DNA of 64,000 bases from Yersinia enterocolitica subsp. enterocolitica (GTDB taxonomy: Bacteria > Pseudomonadota > Gammaproteobacteria > Enterobacterales > Enterobacteriaceae), in the NCBI RefSeq assembly GCF_901472495.1, contig NZ_LR590469.1, positions 806,001 to 870,000 on the forward strand, given 5' to 3'. A model generated the notes under the pieces. The model saw nothing but the letters and a program-made list of their open reading frames with translations. It ran no database searches and had not been told where the DNA came from. The position numbers were made by a program, and so were the translations under genes. This document shows positions 16,689-26,705 of the stretch, one piece after another. Numbering within the stretch: position 1 is the first letter of the stretch; the number at the start of each line of letters is the position of its first letter.

Positions 16689-19283
16689 CTAACTTGTCAG
16701 ACGATGCTCTAACCATTTTTCCAGTTTGATCGCGGGCAGCGCTTCGGAAAATAGAAATCCCTGACCAATCAGGTAACCTTGCCGGCTCAATAAGGTGCGC
16801 TGGGCTTCATTCTCTACCCCTTCGACAATCACCGACAGTTGCAAACTCTCGCCAATGCGTATCACCGCTTCACTTAGGGTTCGGCTGGTTTCATCATATT
16901 CAAGGTCATGGACAAAGCTTTTATCCAGCTTGATTTCATCGAGATCCAGGCGGCGCAGGTAACTGAGGCTGGAATAACCGGTGCCAAAGTCATCCATGGA
17001 TAGCCGAACCCCCAGACGATGAATTTTTTCGATGGTCGTGAATATTGTCGGATTATTCTCAATCAATATGTCTTCGGTAATTTCTAACGTCAGATCCTGC
17101 GGCGGTAAATGATAGTGGTGCAAAATATGCAGAATCATATCCGGTAAACCCAGATTGTGGAAATTGGTCGGCGATAAATTCACTGACACCGATGGGACAT
17201 CAATGCCCCGTAAACGCCAGTCGGCCAATTGCCGACATGCTGTTTCAATCGCCCATAAGGCCAGTTCATTGATCAGGCCGCTCTCTTCGGCCAGCGGAAT
17301 AAAACGTTGTGGTGGAATATCCCCCAATATTGGGTGCTTCCAACGGCTTAATGCCTCAACACCATACAGATGACCGTCTTTCAGCATCACTTGCGGCTGA
17401 TAAAATAACTCCAGGGAGCCGATATGAAATGCATGGCGCAGGGCATCTTCCATATCCAGGCGTTGTTGATTGAGATTATTCATTTCTGCGCTGAAGAAAT
17501 TAAAATGCCCACGGCCCATATTTTTCGCTTTATGCATTGCGATATCGGCATGGTTCATCAGGGTGTCCATTTCCATACCATTTTCAGGATACAAACTGAT
17601 ACCTACACTGGCCGACGGAATAATATTCATGTTGGCAATTTGGCAGGGTTGAGACAACAAACTGAGCATTTTCTCTACTCTTACCGTAGTTTGTTGCATG
17701 GTGCATGAGGTCAGCATAATAATGAATTCATCGCCAGACAGGCGGCCAATGATGTCATTTTTGGGCAAACTGTCGCGTAGCCGCTGGGCCATCGCGGCCA
17801 GTAATTCATCGCCAGCGGCATGACCCAGTGAGTCATTGACTTGTTTAAACCGATCCAGATTAATCACCAACACCGCCAGTGGATGATTCATTTCAGCTGC
17901 CAAAGCAATGGCTTGTTTGGCATACACCAAAAACTGGGTGCGATTGGGCAGGCCGGTCAATGAATCATAAAAAGCCAAATGTTGAATTTGTTTGCGTGAT
18001 AACTCCCGCTCCATGGCCAGTGAGCAGAGATTGGCAATTAATTTGACCAACTGACGATGAAAGTCACTCGGACTTCGTATCTGCCTGTAATAAAAAGCAA
18101 AAGTTCCCAGGAGTTGCCCTTGGCTGGAGATAATAGGGGTTGACCAGCATGCCAGCAATCCATGCGGTAAAATCAAATGGCGATAATTATCCCATAGTGG
18201 GTCAGTGGCAATATCTTGTACTTCAACGGCTTCTTTGCGAAATGCGGCGGTGCCGCAGGAGCCGGCAATTGGGCTGATGGGCACACTGGATATGACGGCA
18301 GTATAGGCAGGTGGCAGACTAGGGCCAGCAAGATGGGAAAGGTGATTCTGGCCGATACTTTGCAAAATACTGGTGGTCACCTCAGGGGCAATCCGCTCCA
18401 CTTCATGACATAGCATGGTCATGACTTCGTCGAGTGGGCGTTCCAAAATCAGGGCTTCTAACACCTTATATTGCAGCACTTCGTACATCTTGGTCATGGT
18501 GATATCAGTTAATATCCCAATGCTATAACTCTGTTCACCGTGCTCATTCACCAGCGAGTTAATCACGGCGGAACACCAATGGGGTTGCCGGTCTTTGCTG
18601 TAAAAAAGTTCTTTTGGCAGAAGTTGCTGGCGTGCCTCGGGTGAGGTTGCATCAATGAGTGCGAGTTGTTCCGGATGCGCACTTTGCAGCAAGTCGACCA
18701 TATTCTGCCCCAAAGCTTGGGCTGGGGTATAACCAAACAACTTGGTGAAACCCTGATTAATATAAACGGCTTGTTGACCCTGTTCGCTGTTCGCGGCGAT
18801 AAACATGGCGCTGTCACTGCGGTCGGTTAATTGTGTTAAAAGCTGCACCCACTCTTGGGTTGCTCTTTGCTGTTCAATTAAAAAGGTAATGTTTTTGGCG
18901 ATTTTCACTATGCGGGTCACCGAACCGTCAGGGCCGGGTACTGGTTGATAAATGGCCGCTAGCCAAACCCTTGACCCGTCTTTATGTATACGCTCAAAAC
19001 GTCCTTCCAGCGATTGCCCGGCCAGCAGGCTTGTTTTGATTTTTTGATATTCGTCACTGTTGGTGTAACCGGGATGACAAAACATCAAATGATATTGGCC
19101 AATGACTTCATCACGCTGATAGCCAAAATAATCAAGATAGTTTTGATTAACTTCAATAATGCGGCTGGAAAGATCAAACTCAATAATCGCCAATGAATGA
19201 TCTAATGCGCTTAATAAAGCATTATTTTCGTTGTACTCAGACTGCTCTTTTTTCTGCCACTCTACTGTTTTTTTGGCTTTCAT
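16689..19283 (-). CDS. PAS-PAS-GAF-GGDEF-EAL c-di-GMP signalling protein
   Basis: An 864-residue soluble sensor. Domains in order: PAS with PAC (about 25-140, ending VTRIVKIAKNIT), second PAS (about 155-270), GAF (about 285-430), GGDEF (about 445-600) and EAL (about 615-860). The diguanylate-cyclase signature is RLSGDEF, with serine replacing the first glycine. The EAL site is complete: EAL in GVEALSRW, VNLSPTNF, LEITED, DDFGTGYSS, KLDKSF and EGVEN. The layout resembles E. coli DosP, though sequence similarity appears moderate. A phosphodiesterase with a regulatory or weak GGDEF domain is most likely. What the PAS and GAF domains bind is unknown. Confidence 0.88.
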   Translation of the reverse strand: MKAKKTVEWQKKEQSEYNENNALLSALDHSLAIIEFDLSSRIIEVNQNYLDYFGYQRDEVIGQYHLMFCHPGYTNSDEYQKIKTSLLAGQSLEGRFERIHKDGSRVWLAAIYQPVPGPDGSVTRIVKIAKNITFLIEQQRATQEWVQLLTQLTDRSDSAMFIAANSEQGQQAVYINQGFTKLFGYTPAQALGQNMVDLLQSAHPEQLALIDATSPEARQQLLPKELFYSKDRQPHWCSAVINSLVNEHGEQSYSIGILTDITMTKMYEVLQYKVLEALILERPLDEVMTMLCHEVERIAPEVTTSILQSIGQNHLSHLAGPSLPPAYTAVISSVPISPIAGSCGTAAFRKEAVEVQDIATDPLWDNYRHLILPHGLLACWSTPIISSQGQLLGTFAFYYRQIRSPSDFHRQLVKLIANLCSLAMERELSRKQIQHLAFYDSLTGLPNRTQFLVYAKQAIALAAEMNHPLAVLVINLDRFKQVNDSLGHAAGDELLAAMAQRLRDSLPKNDIIGRLSGDEFIIMLTSCTMQQTTVRVEKMLSLLSQPCQIANMNIIPSASVGISLYPENGMEMDTLMNHADIAMHKAKNMGRGHFNFFSAEMNNLNQQRLDMEDALRHAFHIGSLELFYQPQVMLKDGHLYGVEALSRWKHPILGDIPPQRFIPLAEESGLINELALWAIETACRQLADWRLRGIDVPSVSVNLSPTNFHNLGLPDMILHILHHYHLPPQDLTLEITEDILIENNPTIFTTIEKIHRLGVRLSMDDFGTGYSSLSYLRRLDLDEIKLDKSFVHDLEYDETSRTLSEAVIRIGESLQLSVIVEGVENEAQRTLLSRQGYLIGQGFLFSEALPAIKLEKWLEHRLTS

Positions 19284-19629
19284 GATTAATTCCTAGGAAA
19301 AAGAATCGCTTGGCAGACTTGTTACTTGTTGTTTGAGCGAAATTACCACCGTGGCTATTGGAGTATCACTATTTGTTTATAAATAGAATAAGATTAATGA
19401 CAAATATTCAAAGGTGAATTAAAACGCCACATGCAAAAAAATACCGCCGTCTTATTTATACTGATGCTATTTTTTGTACAGAACATAACATTAAGTTTAG
19501 TCGATAACCGGGGGAGGGAAAGAGCGGATTTGCGGTGAGTATCGGGCTGGCTGATATTGGGGCTTGATAACAAGCTCAATGCCATTACCTGATAATAACG
19601 ATACCAGGTAATGGCGGGTCGTTCAGCGG
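19284..19629. other. Intergenic region with inverted repeat
   Basis: Includes the upstream region of the c-di-GMP protein gene and, at 19581-19615, a perfect 11-bp inverted repeat (GCCATTACCTG/CAGGTAATGGC, 13-base loop) just past the pirin stop. It lacks a T run. No gene is seen. Confidence 0.55.
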
Positions 19630-20502
19630 TTATGCGTGATTATCCATCGAGCCAAAACGGCCACTGTTAAAATCAGCGATAGCCTCGGCTATTTGCTCCT
19701 GCGAATTCATCACAAATGGCCCGTAACCGATAATTGGCTCATCAATTGGCTCACCACTGAGTAATAACAGCACTGCATCATTATTAGCTTCAATAGTGAC
19801 ATGGCTGCCGGTAGAGTCCAACAACACCATTTCTGCATCGCGGGCAAGAGCATCACCATTCACCTGCACGGTACCGCGCAACACAATCAATGCCGTGTTC
19901 CAACCATCTGGCAGGGAGAACTCGGTGCTTTTCCCTTGATTTAGCCGGATATCCCAGACATTCAGCGGTGAGAATGTATTGGCGGGGCCATTTTTCCCAG
20001 CATAATCACCGGCAATAACGCGCAGACTACCAGCACCTTCAGGTAATGCGACCTGAGGAATGGTTTCACTGCGAATCGCCTGATAACCGGGTGCGGTCAT
20101 TTTATCTTTTGCCGGTAAATTGACCCACAACTGCACCATTTCAAAAGCCCCGCCACGTTTCGCGAAAGCATCGGAATGGAATTCCTCATGCAGAATACCG
20201 CCACCAGCGGTCATCCACTGCACATCACCGGGGCCAATAACCCCACCTTTACCGGTAGAGTCACGATGTTCAACTTCGCCGTGGTACACAATGGTCACTG
20301 TTTCAAATCCACGATGTGGGTGTTGCCCGACCCCACGACGCTGCTGCGTCGGGGTGAAATCCATCGGGCCGGCATAGTCCAGCAACAGGAATGGGCTGAG
20401 TTGTTTGCCATGACTCTGGTATGAAAACAGTGAGCGAACCGGGAAGCCATCACCGACCCAATGTTGGCGCGGCGCACGATAAATACCTTGAACTTTTTTC
20501 AT
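19630..20502 (-). CDS. Pirin-family protein
   Basis: A 290-residue bicupin of the pirin family. The metal ligands are visible as the histidines in GQHPHRGFETVT, the histidine of GEVEHRDS, and the glutamate region GGGILHEEFHS. Some bacterial pirins have quercetin 2,3-dioxygenase activity and others bind metabolic enzymes, so the precise role is open. It is divergent from a LysR regulator with 168 bases between, which suggests the regulator controls it. Confidence 0.88.
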   Translation of the reverse strand: MKKVQGIYRAPRQHWVGDGFPVRSLFSYQSHGKQLSPFLLLDYAGPMDFTPTQQRRGVGQHPHRGFETVTIVYHGEVEHRDSTGKGGVIGPGDVQWMTAGGGILHEEFHSDAFAKRGGAFEMVQLWVNLPAKDKMTAPGYQAIRSETIPQVALPEGAGSLRVIAGDYAGKNGPANTFSPLNVWDIRLNQGKSTEFSLPDGWNTALIVLRGTVQVNGDALARDAEMVLLDSTGSHVTIEANNDAVLLLLSGEPIDEPIIGYGPFVMNSQEQIAEAIADFNSGRFGSMDNHA

Positions 20503-20670
20503 CGTATTCTCCTTACAACAGCCTTAATAAGGTATAGCAGCCAGACTAGTCAATCCGCCTGTCCACCAGTTGGATAAAGTATATATTCAGGATAATTTCG
20601 GCAGTAGATAGCAAAATTAGTTATCAGTGTTCTATTATTGGAACAATGATAAGCAACTAAGGGGCGGGGT

Positions 20671-21576
20671 ATGCAGGACCTTAACGATCTCTATTATTAC
20701 GCAGAGGTGGTAGAGCATGGCGGATTCAGTGCTGCCGCCAGAGTATTAGGTTTGCCCAAATCAAAACTGAGTCGGCGGTTAGCTTTATTGGAAGAGCGGC
20801 TGGGGGTGCGATTAATTCAGCGCTCAACCCGGCGCTTTGCCGTGACGGATGTCGGGCGCACCTATTACGAACACTGTAAAGCGATGCTGGAAGAAGCCAA
20901 AGCGGCACAAGAAGCAATAGAGTTAACGCGAGCTGAACCACGCGGTGTCGTGCGTATCACCTGCCCAGTGGCACTGTTGCAGGCCACGGTCAGTGCCATG
21001 TTGGCAGACTTCATGGCCAGTTGCCCGCTGGTGACGCTGCATCTCGAATCGACCAATCGGCAGGTAGACCCGGTTGCTGAAGCCATAGATATTGCGATTC
21101 GGGTTCGGCCGCCGCCGTTGCAAGACAGTGATCTGGTATTGAAGGTTTTGGGCAACCGCTGTCAGTGCCTGGTCGCCAGCCCTGAATTGATTGCCCGCCT
21201 TGGCGAGGTGAAAGTACCGGCTGATTTGACCGGCTGGCCTAGTCTGGGACTGGGGCAGCCTCAACAGGAATTTATCTGGAATTTAGACGGGCCGGAAGGG
21301 GCGCACGCGGCGGTCTATCATCAACCGCGACTGGTGACCGCCGATATGACCACATTACGCAGCGCGGCGGTAAGTGGTGTCGGGGTGGTGCAGTTGCCTG
21401 TCATGATGGTGACGGAGCAATTAGCAGCGGGTGATTTAATTCGCCTGCTGCCTGAGTGGTCACTGCGCCATGAAATTATCCATGCTGTTTTCCCTTCACG
21501 GCGTGGTTTATTGCCTTCAGTGCGCAGCGTGTTGGATTATTTAACGCTACGTTTTAGTCAACTTGACGATCAATAA
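20671..21576 (+). CDS. LysR-family transcriptional regulator
   Basis: 301 residues with the typical N-terminal winged helix (DLYYYAEVVEHGGFSAAARV, LGLPKSKLSRRLALLEERLG) and a periplasmic-binding-protein-like effector domain. It belongs to the large AaeR/DsdC-like group with the RSTRRFAVTDVGRTYYEHC block. Its divergent position to the pirin gene suggests local control, and the shared 168-base gap should hold its operator. The inducer is unknown. Confidence 0.9.
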   Translation: MQDLNDLYYYAEVVEHGGFSAAARVLGLPKSKLSRRLALLEERLGVRLIQRSTRRFAVTDVGRTYYEHCKAMLEEAKAAQEAIELTRAEPRGVVRITCPVALLQATVSAMLADFMASCPLVTLHLESTNRQVDPVAEAIDIAIRVRPPPLQDSDLVLKVLGNRCQCLVASPELIARLGEVKVPADLTGWPSLGLGQPQQEFIWNLDGPEGAHAAVYHQPRLVTADMTTLRSAAVSGVGVVQLPVMMVTEQLAAGDLIRLLPEWSLRHEIIHAVFPSRRGLLPSVRSVLDYLTLRFSQLDDQ

Positions 21577-21588
21577 AATACCACGGTA

Positions 21589-22035
21589 TTAGTCACTGTT
21601 GATGGGTGTGCCAATATTGGCCGCCCAAACTTTAATCCGTTTATCTAATGTGATGGTAAAGCCCGATTTTAGTTGGTTGTAGAGCTTATTGACCTTGTCG
21701 GCATCATGCAGGGTATAGCTTATGACGGTATGACCCGCCGTTGTCAGGCAGCCATATTCGACGGTTAACATATCATTATTAAAAGCAAATTCAGTGGTTA
21801 TTTTCTTATTATCACAGGGTTCATTGCCTATTAATGAAATCACCATATTGGCCCAGTGAGTGGTGGGGCCGGCAATACTGATAAGCACCGGTTCCTCATC
21901 TTCTGTTTGGGTGGCTCCGTATAAAACACCACCCTGAATATGCCAAATATTATATTCTTTGGGGTTATAAACCGCCTGGCAAAGGGGAATAAATGATAAA
22001 GATAAAATCAGAATGAGTAAGGAGCGCACAGTCAT
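21589..22035 (-). CDS. Putative secreted protein, unknown
   Basis: Read from the ATG at 22033-22035 it is 148 residues long and begins MTVRSLLILILSLSFIPLCQ, a clear signal peptide ending near CQA. The longer open frame to 22134 would put 33 residues before the signal and is less likely. The mature protein has two cysteines (NEPCDNK, EYGCLTT) that could pair in the periplasm. No family is recognised. It converges on the LysR gene with only 12 bases between stops. Confidence 0.7.
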   Translation of the reverse strand: MTVRSLLILILSLSFIPLCQAVYNPKEYNIWHIQGGVLYGATQTEDEEPVLISIAGPTTHWANMVISLIGNEPCDNKKITTEFAFNNDMLTVEYGCLTTAGHTVISYTLHDADKVNKLYNQLKSGFTITLDKRIKVWAANIGTPINSD

Positions 22036-22229
22036 CTCTGCAACACCACCAGAATAAGAATATTGCCATATTAGGGGATTTGTCTGGTAGAACAAGCCAA
22101 TGATGTCAATTGGGCAAATTATGCTGTTTACCAATACCTGTCTGGTATTTATTCGATGAAATAGGCGCTAACGTGGTGATTTATATACTGCTAATGTTTG
22201 TGACTCATATTTGTGATTAATGTTTGTGA

Positions 22230-23279
22230 TTAATGTTTGTGGCGATGGTGCGAGTCAGGAAAATGGGGATGAGAGTGCTCCATCGGTTGGTGCTGATGAG
22301 GATGTTTATGGGGGATATCGGCATTGACGGGGAAATCATGTGAATGCTGGTGGTGTTCGTCATGGAGATGTTGGTGCTCGTGCAGTAAGTCATCATGGTG
22401 GTGCTGATGCTCATGCTGCTCAGTCAGATGTAACCAAATCCCTATTGCCATCAATAGCCCGGCCACGATCAGGGGGATTGTGACTGCATCACCCATCGCC
22501 ACTGCCAGCGCCGCACCTAAAAAAGGCGCGATAGAGAAGTAAGCGCCGGTTCGGGCGGTACCGAGGTGGCGCAAACCAATCACAAACAGCGCCAGACTCA
22601 CGCCATAGGCAAAGAACCCCACCAGCAAAGCACCCGCCAAATTGGGCAGCGGCGGCAAGGTTGCGCCGAGGGCAAATGCCAATGCGAGATTCACCACACC
22701 CGCCACCAATCCTTTGACCGAAGCAATCCAGGTGGCGTCCGTCAGCGAAACTTTACGGGTCAGATTGTTATCAATTCCCCAAGCAAAACAGGCGCCTAGA
22801 ATAGACAGCGTCGGCCACAATCCGGCAAAGCGAGCTTCTCCAGGCCAGCTCAAAATAGCGGCACCCGCTACAATAACTATCATGCCCAAGGCAATGCGGC
22901 GGTCAAAATTCTCTTTGAAAGCAAACCAGGCGAGCAGGGCAGTGAATACCCCTTCGGCATTGAGTAGCAGCGAGGCTCCCGATGCGGGCATACCGGTCAG
23001 GCCTATCATCAGTAGCACTGGCGCAATGATCCCTCCGGCGGTAATCGCGCCGATGAACCACCATAACTCATTACGCGGTAGCTTGACGGCAGCCGGGCGG
23101 GTTATCAACCGATATAGCGCCAAACCTACCCCCGATCCCAAATACAGCAAACCGGCCAGCAACCACGGGCTCACCGTATTCAGCAATTGTTTTGCCAGCG
23201 GAGTTCCCGCACCAAACAGTACCGCAGCAGTTAATGCCGCCAATACACCCGGTTGTCGCAGTCCATCATGCCATTTCAT
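22230..23279 (-). CDS. EamA/DMT-family transporter with histidine-rich tail
   Basis: A 349-residue protein. The first 283 or so residues hold ten hydrophobic segments in two EamA repeats (VLFGAGTPLAKQLL, then GASLLLNAEGVFTALLAW; and CFAWGIDNNLTRKV, GACFAWGIDNN in the second half). The final 66 residues contain 25 histidines in HEHQHHHDD-type and HPHQHQ-type runs with acidic residues between. Such tails and loops bind Zn, Ni, Co or Cu in other transporters, so metal export or metal-gated export is inferred. DMT exporters usually handle metabolites, so a sensor or buffering role of the tail is the alternative. Start ATG at 23277-23279. Confidence 0.85.
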   Translation of the reverse strand: MKWHDGLRQPGVLAALTAAVLFGAGTPLAKQLLNTVSPWLLAGLLYLGSGVGLALYRLITRPAAVKLPRNELWWFIGAITAGGIIAPVLLMIGLTGMPASGASLLLNAEGVFTALLAWFAFKENFDRRIALGMIVIVAGAAILSWPGEARFAGLWPTLSILGACFAWGIDNNLTRKVSLTDATWIASVKGLVAGVVNLALAFALGATLPPLPNLAGALLVGFFAYGVSLALFVIGLRHLGTARTGAYFSIAPFLGAALAVAMGDAVTIPLIVAGLLMAIGIWLHLTEQHEHQHHHDDLLHEHQHLHDEHHQHSHDFPVNADIPHKHPHQHQPMEHSHPHFPDSHHRHKH

Positions 23280-23381
23280 TGGGTTAGCTCTGAGAATTAT
23301 GCAGGGAGTGGAAATTTTAGCGCATTAAAAAGCCGGAAAGCTATTTCTGTGGCAGAAAAAGATGACCGGCTAGTTTGGAAG

Positions 23382-24659
23382 TTAATTATCAACAGTCTGC
23401 CTATGGAACAACTCACGGAATACCGGATAGATATCTTCGGGTTCCCTAATATGCTGCATGGCAAAGTTCTCATATTTTGCCTGTAAGTCTTCATATTCCC
23501 GCCACAGCGTTTGATGGGCACGGCGGGTTATTTCGATGTAACTATAGTAACGCACCACGGGAAGAATTTTTTTCGCCAGCAATTCGTGACACAGAGGCGA
23601 ATCATCAGCCCAGTTATCGCCATCCGAGGCTTGCGCCGCATAGATATTCCATTGCGCTGGGTCATAGCGCTCTTGCACCACTTCGTCCATTAATTTCAGC
23701 GCACTGGAAACAATGGTGCCACCGGTTTCTTGCGAATAGAAAAACTCTTGTTCATCAACTTCTTTAGCTTGTGTGTGGTGGCGGATATACACCACATCCA
23801 CATTTTTATAAGTCCGGCTCAGGAACAGATACAGCAGAATATAAAACCGTTTTGCCATATCTTTGGTGGCTTGATCCATAGAACCTGACACGTCCATCAA
23901 GCAAAACATCACTGCCTGACTTGATGGCTCCGGGCGTCGTTCATAGTTCTTATAGCGTAAATCGAAGGTATCAATAAAAGGTACTCGGGCGATTTTTTGT
24001 TTCAACTCGGCAATGGCTTTACGTATCCGCTCTTCTTCCAATAATTGTGCCGGTTCCGAGTTCTCCAATGCCTTAAGTGTTTCCTCCAATTCGCGCAGTT
24101 CGCGGCGTTTACTGGCCGTCATGGCCGTGCGGCGGGCCAGTGAGTTTTGCAGTGAACGCACCACACTGATATTGGCAGGAACCCCATTGGAGGTATAACC
24201 CGCGCGATGGGTTTTAAATTCAGTCAGCTGTTTATACTGATTTTTCTTCAGGTTAGGCAGCGCTAAGTCTTCAAACAACAAATCGAGATATTCATCCTTG
24301 GAAATCTGAAAGACAAACTCATCTTCTCCTTCACCGTCCTGACCGGCATTCCCCTGACCACTACCGCTGCCGCCACCACCACCTTGCGGGCGCTCTATAC
24401 GGTCATTAGTAATAAAATGATCATTGCCGGGGTGCACCCGATGGCGTAACCCGCCACGGCCCTGATGGAACATTGGCTCATTGATGTCGTCAATAGGAAT
24501 CGACACCGATTCACCACTCTCAATATCAGTTACCGACCTTTTATTGATGGCATCAGAAATCGATTGTTTAATTTGCGACTTATAGCGGCGCAAAAAGCGC
24601 TGGCGGTTAACCATGCTTTTATTCTTGCCGTTAAGTCGCCTGTCAATAAAGTAGCCCAT
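23382..24659 (-). CDS. yeaH: UPF0229 family protein YeaH
   Basis: 425 residues from the ATG at 24657-24659 (MGYFIDRRLNGKNKSMVNRQ), close to E. coli YeaH. It has a glycine-rich linker (GGGGGSGSGQ), and a von Willebrand A-like MIDAS motif in MDVSGSMDQ. YeaH works with the kinase YeaG in stress and nitrogen-starvation responses; its molecular action is not known. It lies 111 bases downstream of yeaG on the same strand, as in E. coli. Confidence 0.95.
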   Translation of the reverse strand: MGYFIDRRLNGKNKSMVNRQRFLRRYKSQIKQSISDAINKRSVTDIESGESVSIPIDDINEPMFHQGRGGLRHRVHPGNDHFITNDRIERPQGGGGGSGSGQGNAGQDGEGEDEFVFQISKDEYLDLLFEDLALPNLKKNQYKQLTEFKTHRAGYTSNGVPANISVVRSLQNSLARRTAMTASKRRELRELEETLKALENSEPAQLLEEERIRKAIAELKQKIARVPFIDTFDLRYKNYERRPEPSSQAVMFCLMDVSGSMDQATKDMAKRFYILLYLFLSRTYKNVDVVYIRHHTQAKEVDEQEFFYSQETGGTIVSSALKLMDEVVQERYDPAQWNIYAAQASDGDNWADDSPLCHELLAKKILPVVRYYSYIEITRRAHQTLWREYEDLQAKYENFAMQHIREPEDIYPVFRELFHRQTVDN

Positions 24660-24770
24660 AACTCCCCCTGCCTCTATTCCCTGCATCTTCCACACTGTGG
24701 CTGTGCTGGCTGGCAACACAGCCACAACGCGAAAGCTGTACCTGTAATATTAGGGTGGATCGACAACAGG

Positions 24771-26705
24771 TTATGATGATTTTCTTACCCGTAGGTACCA
24801 TTCACACAGTAAACGAACCTGCTTACGGGTATACCCTTTCTCCATCATCCGATCGACAAAGTCATCATGCTTTTTCTGCTCATCTGTTGAAGTCTTGGCG
24901 TTAAAGGAGATAACCGGCAATAACTCTTCAGTGTTAGAGAATATTTTCTTCTCAATAACCGTGCGCAACTTCTCATAGCTGGTCCAATTTGGATTGCGGC
25001 CATTGTTATTGGCTCTGGCGCGCAACACAAAGTTGACGATTTCATTACGGAAGTCTTTCGGGTTGCTGATACCCGCAGGTTTTTCAATTTTCTCCAGTTC
25101 AGCATTCAGCGATTCACGATCAAACAGTTGCCCGGTATCGGGATCGCGGTACTCTTGATCCTGAATCCAAAAATCAGCGTAAATAACATAGCGGTCGAAA
25201 ATATTTTGACCGTACTCAGAGTAGGATTCCAGATAGGCAGTCTGAATCTCTTTGCCGATAAATTCGGCATATTTCGGGATCAAATAGCCTTTCAGGTGCT
25301 CGAGGTATTTTTCCGCGACATCCTGTTGGAATTGCTCGCGTTCAATCTGTTGTTCCAGCACATAGAAGAGGTGCACCGGGTTAGCTGCCACTTCTGCATG
25401 GTCAAAGTTAAATACCCGTGACAGGATTTTAAAAGCAAAACGGGTAGAAAGGCCGTTCATCCCTTCGTCAACCCCAGCATAGTCGCGATACTCCTGATAA
25501 GACTTGGCTTTCGGGTCGGTATCTTTCAGGCTTTCACCGTCATACACCCGCATTTTGGAGTAAATGCTGGAGTTTTCCGGTTCTTTCATCCTTGAGAGAA
25601 TGGAGAAGCGCGCCAGTGTTTCCAACGTCCCTGGAGCGCAAGGCGCATGAGTTAATTCACTGTGATTCAACAGCTTGTCGTAAATCTTGATCTCTTCTGA
25701 TACCCGCAAGCAATATGGCACTTTGACGATATAAACACGGTCAAGGAAGGCTTCATTGTTCTTGTTATTACGGAATGTCACCCATTCCGATTCGTTAGAG
25801 TGCGCGAGGATAATGCCGCTAAATGGCAGGGCAGAGATCCCCTCGGTACCGTTATAGTTCCCTTCCTGAGTGGCGGTCAGCAGGGGATGCAGCACCTTAA
25901 TAGGCGCTTTGAACATTTCGACGAATTCCATAATCCCCTGGTTCGCGCGGCACAATGCCCCAGAATAACCATAAGCATCAGGGTCGTTTTGGGCATGGTT
26001 CTCCAGTTTACGGATATCAACCTTACCCACCAGAGCAGAAATATCCTGATTGTTTTCATCACCCGGCTCAGTCTTCGCAATCGCGACCTGCTCAAGAATA
26101 GAAGGCCAGACTTTGATGACTTTAAATTTGGTGATATCACCGCCAAATTCATGCAGACGTTTGGCCGCCCACGGCGACATGATTGTGCCGAGATAACGGC
26201 CAGGAACATTGTATTCTTTGGCTAAAATCGCCGCATCTTCCTGCGGGTTGAATAAGCACAATGGATGGTCATTGACCGGGCTGCGCTCACCATTAGCACT
26301 TAAAATATAGATAGGCACCCGCTGCATCAGTGCTTTCAAACGTTCAGCCAGTGATGATTTACCCCCACCCACAGGGCCGAGCAAATACAGGATCTGTTTC
26401 TTCTCTTCTAACCCTTGAGCAGCATGTTTAAGGTAAGAAACGATCTGCTCTATGGCTTCTTCCATTCCATAGAACTCTTCAAAAGCAGGGTAGCGGGCGA
26501 TAACTCGGTTGGAGAACAGCCGAGACATGCGAGATTCGAGTGCGGTATCAACCATGACAGGCTCACCAATAGCCATCAGCAGACGTTCAGCCGCATTGGC
26601 ATACGCACTGCGATCTTGTTGGCAGATGGTGAGGAACTCCTGCAGTGTGAACTCTTCGTCCTTGGCAGCCTCATAGCGTTGGCGGTAGTGATCAAATATG
26701 TTCAT
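24771..26705 (-). CDS. yeaG: PrkA-type serine protein kinase YeaG
   Basis: 644 residues from the ATG at 26703-26705 (MNIFDHYRQRYEAAKDEEF), identical in length to E. coli YeaG; the upstream in-frame extension runs into an ERIC and is not coding. The PrkA AAA domain has a Walker A at residues 110-118 (GPVGGGKSS), and the C-terminal PrkA domain has the expected LRARANNNGRNPNWTSYEKL. It is needed for survival under starvation in E. coli and is paired with YeaH. Its ERIC-containing leader could affect expression. Confidence 0.96.
   Translation of the reverse strand: MNIFDHYRQRYEAAKDEEFTLQEFLTICQQDRSAYANAAERLLMAIGEPVMVDTALESRMSRLFSNRVIARYPAFEEFYGMEEAIEQIVSYLKHAAQGLEEKKQILYLLGPVGGGKSSLAERLKALMQRVPIYILSANGERSPVNDHPLCLFNPQEDAAILAKEYNVPGRYLGTIMSPWAAKRLHEFGGDITKFKVIKVWPSILEQVAIAKTEPGDENNQDISALVGKVDIRKLENHAQNDPDAYGYSGALCRANQGIMEFVEMFKAPIKVLHPLLTATQEGNYNGTEGISALPFSGIILAHSNESEWVTFRNNKNNEAFLDRVYIVKVPYCLRVSEEIKIYDKLLNHSELTHAPCAPGTLETLARFSILSRMKEPENSSIYSKMRVYDGESLKDTDPKAKSYQEYRDYAGVDEGMNGLSTRFAFKILSRVFNFDHAEVAANPVHLFYVLEQQIEREQFQQDVAEKYLEHLKGYLIPKYAEFIGKEIQTAYLESYSEYGQNIFDRYVIYADFWIQDQEYRDPDTGQLFDRESLNAELEKIEKPAGISNPKDFRNEIVNFVLRARANNNGRNPNWTSYEKLRTVIEKKIFSNTEELLPVISFNAKTSTDEQKKHDDFVDRMMEKGYTRKQVRLLCEWYLRVRKSS

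Noticed and set aside
22566..23328. Long plus-strand frame antisense to the DMT transporter
   Set aside because: It mirrors the GC-rich transporter gene; its translation is a low-complexity A/P/S/R-rich sequence with no domain.
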